Assembly (NCBI GenBank): GCA_021807655.1
Contig: JAKBCT010000008.1
Span: 1-26,905 of the forward strand
Source: Actinomycetes bacterium
GTDB lineage: Bacteria; Actinomycetota; Acidimicrobiia; Acidimicrobiales; RAAP-2
Length of the DNA: 26,905 bases
Direction of reading: 5' to 3'
Position numbers and translations under genes: made by a program. Of this stretch, positions 16,856-25,274 are shown in pieces. A model generated the notes under the pieces. It saw nothing but the letters and a program-made list of their open reading frames with translations, was not told where the DNA came from and made no database searches. Every line of letters begins with the position of its first letter. Position 1 is the first letter of the stretch.

Positions 16856-18717
16856 TGCTCACCAAGCCCGGCGCGATCCCGCGGGCGAGCGGCTGCTACC
16901 TGTTTCGAAACGAACGCGGCACGGTGATCTACGTGGGCAAGGCGCGCTCGCTGACCCAGCGCCTCGGGAGCTACTTCCAGCGGCGCGACGGGCTCAGCCC
17001 CAAGACCCAGGCGTTGATGGACGAGGCGACGTCGGTCGAATGGATCGTGACCCCGAGCGAGGTCGACGCGCTGATCCTGGAGAACGAGCTCATCAAGGAG
17101 AACCAGCCCCACTACAACCTGCGCCTGAAGGACGACAAGACCTACCCCTACGTCGCCATCGACGGGCGCACGCCCTTTCCCGTGCCCTACGTGACCCGCG
17201 GCCAGCACGCGAGTGGCGTGCGCTACTTCGGGCCCTTCGTCGAGGTGCGCGCGCTGCGCGCGACGATGGACGAGCTCTTGCAGGTCTACCCGCTTCGCAC
17301 CTGCTCGCGCCACAAGTACGACTACCAGCGACGCATCGGGCGGCCGTGCCTGCTCTTTGACATCGGCAAGTGCTCGGGTCCCTGCGTCGGGGCGATCGAC
17401 CCGGCGGGCTACGCCGGGCTGGTCGAGTCGTGGGCGAAGTTCTTCGAGGGCGACGTGCGGCCCCTTCGCCGCACGCTCGAGGCGCGCATGGCCGAGGCGT
17501 CGGCGAACCAGCACTACGAGGCGGCCGCACGGCTGCGCGACGGGCTCGACGCGCTCGCGCGGGCCTCGAACGACCAGATCATCGTGCTCGACGACCACAC
17601 CAACCTCGACGCGCTCGCCGTGCGCGTCGCGGGGCCGCGCGCGGCGGTCGTGCGGTTCCGCGTGCGCCACGGGCGCATCATCGGCCGCCAGGTGCACTTC
17701 GTGGACCGGGCCCTCGACGAGAGCCCCGATGAAGTGCTCGAGTCGGTGTTGGCGTCGCTCTTCGTCGACCCCCTCGACATCCCGCGCGAGGTGATCACGA
17801 ACGTGGACGCCGCCTCGACCCTGATGAGCGAGTTCTTGAGCGAGCGACGCGGCGCGTCGGTGTCGGTCGCGAGGTCCCAGCGCGGGCGGCGCCGGCGGAT
17901 CCTCGACATGGCCGAGGCTGACGCGGACGCGGTCATGGAGCGCGACTCGCATCGCCGCGAGTTCGACTACAACGTGCGATCGCGCGCGCTCCAGGAGATC
18001 GGCACGGCGCTCGGACTGGCGCGGCCGCCGTATCGCATCGAGTGCTTCGACATGAGCCACCTCCAGGGGACGAACTACGTGGGCTCCATGGTCGTCTTCG
18101 AGGACGGGGTCGCGAAGAAGTCCGAGTACCGCCGGTTCCACGTGCGCGAGACGGTCGGCAACGACGACGTGGGCGCGATGTTCGAGGTCGTGCGCCGGCG
18201 ACTCAGCCACTGGGGCGAGACCGGTGACGGATCGGCGTTTCGCGAGTGCGACCTCATCGTGATCGACGGCGGCCTGCCCCAGCTGCACGCCGCGATGCGG
18301 GCCGCCGAGGTCCTAGGCATCGACGGGGGTGTGGAGTTCACGGCGCTCGCCAAGCGCGAGGAGCTGCTCTATCGCCCCGGCCAGTCCACGCCGATCGTGC
18401 TCGAGCGGGGATCCGAAGCGCTCTACCTGGTGCAGCGCATCCGCGACGAGGCCCACCGGTTCGCGATCACGTTTCACCGCTCGAAGCGGGGCCGAGCGAT
18501 GGTCGCGAGTTCGCTCGAGGGGGTGAGCGGACTGGGCCCCCAGCGGCGCAGCCGGCTGCTCGCCGAGTGCGGTTCGCTCGACAACCTGCGTGCGATGACC
18601 CTCGAAGAGCTGCTCGGCTTCGCGTGGCTACCCGACGAGGTCGCGCGCAGCCTCTACGATCACCTACGAGCGCCGACGGTGCGGCGGCCGTCCAAGGAGA
18701 CGTCTGACGATGGGTGA
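16855..18717 (+). CDS. uvrC: Excinuclease ABC subunit C
   Basis: Dual-incision nuclease that cuts on both sides of damage bound by UvrB. The 620-residue protein has an N-terminal GIY-YIG nuclease domain (GCYLF...IYVGKA, residues 13-30, with GCY in place of GIY), four cysteines in the CSRHK and CLLF/CSGPC segment, a UVR motif (~205-240) for UvrB contact, the RNase H-like C-terminal nuclease beginning IECFDMSHLQGT (~396-407), and a helix-hairpin-helix tail (SLEGVSGLGPQRRSRLL). The GTG start overlaps the uvrA stop by 1 nt, and the 3' end overlaps rapZ by 8 nt. Confidence 0.97.
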   Translation: MLTKPGAIPRASGCYLFRNERGTVIYVGKARSLTQRLGSYFQRRDGLSPKTQALMDEATSVEWIVTPSEVDALILENELIKENQPHYNLRLKDDKTYPYVAIDGRTPFPVPYVTRGQHASGVRYFGPFVEVRALRATMDELLQVYPLRTCSRHKYDYQRRIGRPCLLFDIGKCSGPCVGAIDPAGYAGLVESWAKFFEGDVRPLRRTLEARMAEASANQHYEAAARLRDGLDALARASNDQIIVLDDHTNLDALAVRVAGPRAAVVRFRVRHGRIIGRQVHFVDRALDESPDEVLESVLASLFVDPLDIPREVITNVDAASTLMSEFLSERRGASVSVARSQRGRRRRILDMAEADADAVMERDSHRREFDYNVRSRALQEIGTALGLARPPYRIECFDMSHLQGTNYVGSMVVFEDGVAKKSEYRRFHVRETVGNDDVGAMFEVVRRRLSHWGETGDGSAFRECDLIVIDGGLPQLHAAMRAAEVLGIDGGVEFTALAKREELLYRPGQSTPIVLERGSEALYLVQRIRDEAHRFAITFHRSKRGRAMVASSLEGVSGLGPQRRSRLLAECGSLDNLRAMTLEELLGFAWLPDEVARSLYDHLRAPTVRRPSKETSDDG

Positions 18718-19552
18718 GATTGTGCTGGTGACGGGGATGTCGGGGGCGGGCCGCTCGACCGTGTCCGCGGCCCTCGAGGACCTGGGTTGGTTCGTCATCG
18801 ACAACCTGCCCCTGGAGCTCGTGGTGCGGGTCGGCGAGCTCGCGACGGCGGGGAACCTCGACTACGCCGGGGTGGCCTTCGTCGTCGGTCGAAGCGGCCG
18901 GGTGGAGCCGGCCGCGCTGCTCGAGGTCGAAGAGGAACTCCAGCTCAAGCACGGTGGGGCGAAGATCCTCTTTCTCGACGCCCCCGACGACGTGCTGATC
19001 CACCGCTACGAGGGCAACCGACGCCGCCACCCCTATCCCGCGCCGACCCTCGCGGACTCGATCGCGGCGGAACGCTCGCTGCTCCAGCCGCTGCGCGACG
19101 CGGCGGACCTCGTGATCGACACCGGGTCGATCAACACCAATCAGCTGCGCTCGCGCATCGTGGAGACCTTCGCGCCGGTGGGCACCGACTCGCTGCGGGT
19201 CTCGCTCGTCTCCTTCGGCTACGCCAACGGCATCCCGCGCGACGTGGACCTCGTCTTTGACTGCCGTTTCCTGCCCAACCCGCACTGGATCGACGAGTTG
19301 CGTCCGATGAGCGGACTGGACGAGCCGGTCGCGAGGTACGTCTTGAACCAAGAGCCCGCCGAGCACCTGGTGGCCGACGTGGTCGCGATGCTCGAGTGGC
19401 AGATCCCCGCGTTCGCCAAGGAGGGCAAGTCCTACCTCTCGGTCGCCTTCGGCTGCACCGGCGGACGCCACCGCTCGGTCGCCATCGCCGAGGAGATCCG
19501 GCGCCGCCTCGACATCGCCAACCCCGTCTACCACCGCGACATCGCCCGATGA
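18710..19552 (+). CDS. rapZ: RapZ (YvcJ) family nucleotide-binding regulator
   Basis: P-loop protein of the RapZ/YvcJ family. In Enterobacteriaceae RapZ binds glucosamine-6-phosphate and directs RNase E to the sRNA GlmZ; in Gram-positives the YvcJ role is less clear, and GlmZ is not expected here. The 280-residue protein has Walker A GMSGAGRST (9-17), the WFVIDNLP segment, HRYEGNRRRHP, and the C-terminal FGCTGGRHRSVAIAE motif (~246-260) that defines the family. The ATG lies inside the end of uvrC (8-nt overlap), and the stop overlaps yvcK as ATGA, so uvrC-rapZ-yvcK are translationally linked. The neighbourhood fits the conserved rapZ-yvcK pair. Confidence 0.95.
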   Translation: MGEIVLVTGMSGAGRSTVSAALEDLGWFVIDNLPLELVVRVGELATAGNLDYAGVAFVVGRSGRVEPAALLEVEEELQLKHGGAKILFLDAPDDVLIHRYEGNRRRHPYPAPTLADSIAAERSLLQPLRDAADLVIDTGSINTNQLRSRIVETFAPVGTDSLRVSLVSFGYANGIPRDVDLVFDCRFLPNPHWIDELRPMSGLDEPVARYVLNQEPAEHLVADVVAMLEWQIPAFAKEGKSYLSVAFGCTGGRHRSVAIAEEIRRRLDIANPVYHRDIAR

Positions 19553-20406
19553 GGGCCGTCGCGGTCGGGGGCGGCCACGGCACGGCCGTCTCGTTGCGCG
19601 CGCTCAAGAAGCTGACCGACCAGGTCACCGGGGTCGTCTCGGTGGCCGACGACGGGGGGTCGACGGGCCGGCTGCGCGCGATGCTCAACGTGGCGGCGGT
19701 GGGCGACCTGCGCAAGTGCCTCGGCGCGCTCGCCGACCCCGAGAACCCCCTCACCCGGTCCTTCGAGCACCGCTTCAGTGTCGGTGAACTGGCCGGTCAC
19801 GCCGTGGGCAACCTGCTGCTCGTCGGGCTCATCGACGCGACGGGGGACCTCGAGGAGTCGGTCCTCGCCCTGGCCGAGGTCATGGGGGTGACCGGATCGA
19901 TCGTGCCGGCGAGCACGACCGGGGTGGTGCTGTGCGCGAGCACCGACGACGGCCACACGCGCGGCCAGAGCGCCATCGCGGACTGCGACACGATCCGGCG
20001 CATCAGTTTCGAACCCCCGAACGTGGCGGCCCCGATCCGCGCCGTCGAGGCCATCGAGCGCGCCGACGTGGTGGTCGTGGGGCCCGGTTCGCTCTACACG
20101 AGCGTCATCGCCGCGGCCGCGGTCCCGGGGATCACCCAGGCGATCGCGGGCACGCGCGCGCGGGTCGTCTACGTGGCGAACCTGCACCCCGAGGTCCCCG
20201 AGACCTCGGGCTACAGCCTCCAGGACCACGTCGACGCACTGGCGCGCCACGGGGTGTTCCCCGACGTCGTGTTGGTCGACGCACTCGGTGAGTTCGCCGC
20301 CTCGCCGTGTGACGCGGCGACCTACGTCGCGGCGCTCTCGGGGGGCGGGGGGCTCGTGCACGATGTGCAACACTTGTCTGACGCCATACGCGCCGCGACG
20401 GAGTGA
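19549..20406 (+). CDS. yvcK: YvcK/CuvA-type gluconeogenesis and cell-wall factor
   Basis: CofD-like family protein. B. subtilis YvcK and mycobacterial CuvA bind UDP-sugars and are needed for growth on gluconeogenic carbon and for peptidoglycan synthesis. Visible motifs are GGGHGTAVSLRALK (residues 7-20), VSVADDGGSTGRLR, VGDLRKCLGAL, GHAVGNLLL and GPGSLYTSVI. At 285 residues it is a little shorter than typical members (about 310-330). The ATG overlaps the rapZ stop as ATGA; a longer open frame upstream is a shadow of rapZ. Unusually, the gene that normally follows, whiA, is absent: the next gene is gap, 23 nt downstream. Confidence 0.93.
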   Translation: MRAVAVGGGHGTAVSLRALKKLTDQVTGVVSVADDGGSTGRLRAMLNVAAVGDLRKCLGALADPENPLTRSFEHRFSVGELAGHAVGNLLLVGLIDATGDLEESVLALAEVMGVTGSIVPASTTGVVLCASTDDGHTRGQSAIADCDTIRRISFEPPNVAAPIRAVEAIERADVVVVGPGSLYTSVIAAAAVPGITQAIAGTRARVVYVANLHPEVPETSGYSLQDHVDALARHGVFPDVVLVDALGEFAASPCDAATYVAALSGGGGLVHDVQHLSDAIRAATE

Positions 20407-20415
20407 CGGGCGTCC

Positions 20416-20423
20416 AGGAGGAG
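20416..20423 (+). promoter_or_regulatory. Strong ribosome-binding site of gap
   Basis: AGGAGGAG lies 6 nt before ATG 20430. It decides the start of gap, since the open frame extends back to 20403 across the yvcK stop. It is one of the strongest ribosome-binding sites in the window, as expected for an abundant glycolytic enzyme. Confidence 0.85.
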
Positions 20424-20429
20424 AACGAC

Positions 20430-21437
<1,008 letters not shown>

Positions 21438-21438
21438 C

Positions 21439-22575
21439 GTGGGCGAGTCGCTGCCGAGCCCCGACGACTGGGACGTACGGGGCAAACGGGTCCTCGTACG
21501 AGTCGACTTCAACACCCCGTACGCCGAGGTCGACGGCGAAGTGGTGATCACCGACGACTTTCGGATCCGCTCCGCGGTGCCGCTCTTTACCGACCTGCTC
21601 GCGCGCGGCGCCTCGGTCGTCGCGGCCACGCACTTCGGGCGCCCGAAGGGCACGGTCGACGAGCGCTTTCGCGTCGCGCCCATCCGTCGTCGACTCGACG
21701 AGCTCTGCCCCGGGGTCGAACTGCTCGAGAACCTGCGCTTTCATCCCGGCGAGGAGACGAACGACCCGGCCTTTGGCGCGTCGCTCGTCGAGGGCGTCGA
21801 CTTCTACATCAACGAGGCCTTCGGGGCGTCGCACCGCGCGCACGCGTCGATCATGATCCCCCCGACGCTCGTGGCGAGCGCGGCGGGACCGAACCTTCGC
21901 CGTGAGGTCGGCTACCTGCTCGCTCTGCTCGACGAACCGGCGCGACCATTTGTCGCGATCGTGGGCGGCGCGAAGGTCGCCGACAAGCTCGGCATCGTCA
22001 AGGTGCTCGCCGATCGGGCCGACGTAGTGCTCGTGGGCGGCGGCATGGCCTACACGTTCGAGGCGTCCCAGGGCCGCACGATCGGGTCGTCGCTCTTTGA
22101 CGCGTCGTTCCTCGACGAGTGCGCCTCGCTGCTCGACGGCGACACGGTCCACATCCCCGCCGACACGCGCGGACTCGCGGTCGGCGCGCCCTTCGGTCCG
22201 GGCGGCGGGTCCGACGCGGTGGTCGACTTCGGCGCGAACGTTCCCGACGGATTCGAGGGGCTCGACATCGGCCCCGAGTCGATCGACGAGTTCACCCGGC
22301 TCATCGCCACCGCGAAGACCATCTTGTGGAACGGGCCGATGGGCGTCTTTGAGGATCCGCGCTTCGCGCGCGGCACCGAGGCGGTCGCGCGCGCCGTCGC
22401 CGCGTCGCCGGCGCTCTCGGTGATCGGCGGTGGCGACTCGGTCGCCGCCCTGCAGCAGTTCGGCCTCGAGGGCGAGGTGAGCTTCGTCTCCACCGGCGGG
22501 GGAGCGTCCCTCGAACTCGTCGAATTCGGCGACCTCCCGGGACTGCGGGCACTGCGAGAGGGGCTTCGTGGCTAA
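21439..22575 (+). CDS. pgk: Phosphoglycerate kinase
   Basis: Transfers phosphate from 1,3-bisphosphoglycerate to ADP, making ATP and 3-phosphoglycerate. The 378-residue protein shows VRVDFNTP (R21, D23, N25), THFGRPKG (~64-71), ENLRFHPGEE, AFGASHRAHAS, the hinge/ATP-site VGGAKVADKL, WNGPMGVFE, and the phosphate-binding GGGDSVAAL with STGGGAS. It is slightly shorter than the common 390-400 residues. The frame is open further upstream inside gap, but GTG 21439 directly after the gap stop gives the normal N-terminus. The 3' end overlaps tpiA by 8 nt. Confidence 0.97.
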   Translation: MGESLPSPDDWDVRGKRVLVRVDFNTPYAEVDGEVVITDDFRIRSAVPLFTDLLARGASVVAATHFGRPKGTVDERFRVAPIRRRLDELCPGVELLENLRFHPGEETNDPAFGASLVEGVDFYINEAFGASHRAHASIMIPPTLVASAAGPNLRREVGYLLALLDEPARPFVAIVGGAKVADKLGIVKVLADRADVVLVGGGMAYTFEASQGRTIGSSLFDASFLDECASLLDGDTVHIPADTRGLAVGAPFGPGGGSDAVVDFGANVPDGFEGLDIGPESIDEFTRLIATAKTILWNGPMGVFEDPRFARGTEAVARAVAASPALSVIGGGDSVAALQQFGLEGEVSFVSTGGGASLELVEFGDLPGLRALREGLRG

Positions 22576-23341
22576 GGCGCTCGTCATTGGCAACTGGAAG
22601 ATGAACCTCGACTACGTCGAAGCGGTGCACCTCACCCAACAGGTCGCGGCCCTGCTCGCCAGTCGGCCCGCCGAGCGGGTCGATGTCGCGCTGGCGCCGC
22701 CCTTCGTGGACCTACGAAGCGTGACCTCGGTCCTCGAGGCCGAGCGCTCGCTCGTCACGGTGGCGGCCCAGCACGTGAGTGACCGCGACAACGGCGCCTT
22801 CACCGGCGAGGTGAGCGTCGCGATGCTGAAGCGGCTCGGGATCACCTGGGTCATCGTCGGTCACTCGGAGCGGCGAACTATGTACCACATGGACGACGCG
22901 TCCGTCGCCGATACGCTGAAGGCGGTCCTGCGCGGCGGACTGAACGCCGTGCTCTGCGTGGGTGAGGACCTCGCAACGCGCGAGGCGGAGAACCACGAGT
23001 CCTTCGTCAACCACCAGCTCGTCAGCGCCCTGAGCGGCGTCGAGGAGTTCGCCGAACGCGTCACCGTAGCCTACGAGCCGATCTGGGCCATCGGCACGGG
23101 CGTGACGGCCACGACCGGACAGGTCGACGCGATGATGGCGGCGATGCGCCTCCAGCTCGCGTCGCTCGGCTTCTCGTCGAGCCGCGTGCTCTACGGCGGC
23201 TCGGTCAACGCCGACAACGCCGCCGAGATCGTGACCGAGGCCGGCGTGGACGGATTTCTCGTCGGCGGGGCGAGTCTCAAGGCCGAATCCTTCGGCGCCA
23301 TCATTCACGCGTGCGACGACTGCTACGCTGAGAGGCGCTAA
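22568..23341 (+). CDS. tpiA: Triosephosphate isomerase
   Basis: Interconverts dihydroxyacetone phosphate and glyceraldehyde-3-phosphate. The 257-residue TIM-barrel has substrate-binding N9/K11 (GNWKMN), catalytic H99 (VGHSERR) and catalytic E170 in AYEPIWAIGTG, where the flexible loop follows. The phosphate-binding YGGSV and FLVGGASL segments close the barrel. The GTG start lies within the last codons of pgk (8-nt overlap), so the two are translationally coupled. secG begins 12 nt after its stop. Confidence 0.98.
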   Translation: MAKALVIGNWKMNLDYVEAVHLTQQVAALLASRPAERVDVALAPPFVDLRSVTSVLEAERSLVTVAAQHVSDRDNGAFTGEVSVAMLKRLGITWVIVGHSERRTMYHMDDASVADTLKAVLRGGLNAVLCVGEDLATREAENHESFVNHQLVSALSGVEEFAERVTVAYEPIWAIGTGVTATTGQVDAMMAAMRLQLASLGFSSSRVLYGGSVNADNAAEIVTEAGVDGFLVGGASLKAESFGAIIHACDDCYAERR

Positions 23342-23353
23342 TCGGAGGTTGCG

Positions 23354-23584
23354 GTGTTCACCTGGTCGTTCATAGTTATTGAGGCGTTGTCGGCCATTGG
23401 CCTCATCTTTCTGGTGCTCCTGCACTCTGGACGGGGCGGTGGCATCTCGGACCTGATGGGTGGCAGCCTCGGCGCCGCGGCGTCGGGTTCGACCGTCGTC
23501 GAGAAGAACCTGGACCGGATCACCGTGGCGGTCGCGCTGATCTTCACGTTTGCGACCCTGACCCTCGACCTGCGCCTGCAGTAA
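23354..23584 (+). CDS. secG: Protein-export membrane protein SecG
   Basis: Small subunit of the SecYEG translocon in the cytoplasmic membrane. The 76-residue protein has two predicted membrane helices (about 4-24 and 52-73). Between them lies the conserved LLHSGRGGGISDLMGG loop, close to the family pattern of a glycine-rich cytoplasmic segment. The GTG start is preceded by GGAGG with 5-nt spacing. The place after tpiA is usual in Actinomycetota. Its stop is only 4 nt before the next gene, which encodes a secreted protein. Confidence 0.95.
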   Translation: MFTWSFIVIEALSAIGLIFLVLLHSGRGGGISDLMGGSLGAAASGSTVVEKNLDRITVAVALIFTFATLTLDLRLQ

Positions 23585-23588
23585 CTCG

Positions 23589-25274
23589 ATGTCTCGGCGC
23601 GGTTCGCGTTGGCGCGCCACCGGGGTCATCGTCGCGGCGCTGATCGTCGCGGGTTCGAGCAGTCTGACCAGCGCCTCGACGCCGGCCAGCGACAACGCAC
23701 GCACGCTGGTGCTCTCGCTGCCCGGCCCCTTTAACGGCTGCACCTTCCTCGGACCCGACGCCAATCCCACGAGCGACGCGATCCTCGACCTGGTGCGCCC
23801 GTCGGCCTTCCAGACGACCGCGAGCGGCAACCTGGTCGGCTCCCAGGGCTCGATCACCTCGGCCGAACTCACCTCGCTTAGCCCCGAGACGGTCGTCTAC
23901 ACCATCGCCGCGAAGCAGCACTGGAGCAACCACCAACCTTTTGACGGACGAGACCTCGTCGCCTGGTGGCGCCGGGCCCGCTCGATCCCGAGCGTGCTGA
24001 GTGACGGGTACCGCGCGATCAAATCGATGAAGCTCTCCAACGCGGCCCTCACCGTCACGGCCACCTTCGCGTACCCCTACGCGGACTGGAACCTGCTGTT
24101 TCGAGACGTGGAGAGCCGCCTCACCCCCGGTGGCTGCACGTTCCGCGACCTCCTGAGCCGCCCCTCGCTCGGTCCGTACCGACTCGTCTCGGCCAACGCG
24201 TCGACCATGGTGCTCGAGATGAACAGGTCGTGGCCGTCTTCCTCCAGCCGGTTCGGTCGCATCGTGATCGAGGCGAACGCGTCGATGCCCGCCAACGTCA
24301 CGACGACCTTCGCGCGCTACACGCTGACGGTGGACCGGGCCCAGGTCGGGGCACTGAGTGCCCACCCGTCGGTACTCAGCCACATCGGCTCGGCGAGCTC
24401 GATCGAGGAGCTGTTCTTTAACGCCCACCGACCGCTCACGAGCGCCCTCGCCGTGCGAGAGGCGCTCAGTTGGTCGCTCGACCGGCTCGCGATGATCAGT
24501 AGCCTCTGGGGCCAGGTGACGTTCTCGCCCTCACCCGGGGCCTCGGCCCTCTACTCGCAGGGTTCACCGTTCTACCCGGGTTCGCCCGGTCAGGCGCCGA
24601 GTGAGTCCTCGACCACCTCGACGACCGTCGTGGCGACCCCGTCGGCGCCGGTGAGCCTGGCCGACTGCTTTCCGTGCGCGGTTCGGGCTCTGCGCAGCGC
24701 CGGTTACGTGCGCGGCCCCCTCGGTTGGGTCACGCCACAGGGACTGCCCCTCTCGATCCGACTGGTGAAGGGCCCATCGGCGCTCGACGCCGCGACCGCC
24801 GCGGCGATCGTGCGCTCCTGGGCGGCGCTCGGGGTCTCCACCTACGTCGTGACGGCGTCGAGCGAAGCCGCCGCGGCCATGACCCTCGCGTTCAACGACG
24901 CCGACGTCGCACTGTTCGATCGCCCGACGAACTCGGCCCCCTCGTTCAGCGCGAGCTCGTGGTCGGGTCCGCTGTACTCGGACTCGTATCCGTCGGGACT
25001 GCGCTTGTCGGTGCTCAACCAGCTGTACTCGACGGCGATGAACACGTTCAACCCGGTGACCGCGCGCACCACGTGGTCGACCTACGACAAGACCCTGCTC
25101 GACGCGTTCTGGGTTCGCCCCCTCTTCACACCGCCCTCACTCGTCGAATGGTCACCGCAACTGCAGGGAGTTTCCGGCTCAGCGTCGGTGCCAGGATTCG
25201 TCGATGAGGTACCGACCTGGAACACGATTATTCCGCCACCTTCATCGTCGTTAGCGATGGGTGGAATCGGTTAA
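23589..25274 (+). CDS. Secreted solute-binding-like protein (SBP family 5, peptide type)
   Basis: Resembles extracytoplasmic binding proteins of peptide ABC importers. The 561-residue protein starts with a signal peptide: arginine-rich n-region to residue 9, hydrophobic core 11-22, and likely cleavage near SAS 28-30. There is no lipobox cysteine, so it is not an obvious lipoprotein. The best family match is the PLTSALAVREALSWSLDRL region (282-300), equal to the conserved VRQAL-x-x-A-x-DR segment, plus a VVYTIAAKQHWSNHQPFDGRD stretch (~102-122). A Ser/Thr/Pro-rich linker lies near 336-356. Only four cysteines occur (51, 183, 360, 363), suggesting disulfides outside the cell. It follows secG by 4 nt and could serve the transporter operon 12 kb away, though this is speculative. 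Confidence 0.75.
   Translation: MSRRGSRWRATGVIVAALIVAGSSSLTSASTPASDNARTLVLSLPGPFNGCTFLGPDANPTSDAILDLVRPSAFQTTASGNLVGSQGSITSAELTSLSPETVVYTIAAKQHWSNHQPFDGRDLVAWWRRARSIPSVLSDGYRAIKSMKLSNAALTVTATFAYPYADWNLLFRDVESRLTPGGCTFRDLLSRPSLGPYRLVSANASTMVLEMNRSWPSSSSRFGRIVIEANASMPANVTTTFARYTLTVDRAQVGALSAHPSVLSHIGSASSIEELFFNAHRPLTSALAVREALSWSLDRLAMISSLWGQVTFSPSPGASALYSQGSPFYPGSPGQAPSESSTTSTTVVATPSAPVSLADCFPCAVRALRSAGYVRGPLGWVTPQGLPLSIRLVKGPSALDAATAAAIVRSWAALGVSTYVVTASSEAAAAMTLAFNDADVALFDRPTNSAPSFSASSWSGPLYSDSYPSGLRLSVLNQLYSTAMNTFNPVTARTTWSTYDKTLLDAFWVRPLFTPPSLVEWSPQLQGVSGSASVPGFVDEVPTWNTIIPPPSSSLAMGGIG

Noticed and set aside
12805..18288. Several long minus-strand frames opposite uvrB, uvrA and uvrC (e.g. 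12805-13971, 14123-15394, 15518-16687, 16813-18288)
   Set aside because: Same antisense artefact; the plus-strand genes have complete conserved motifs and tight overlaps.
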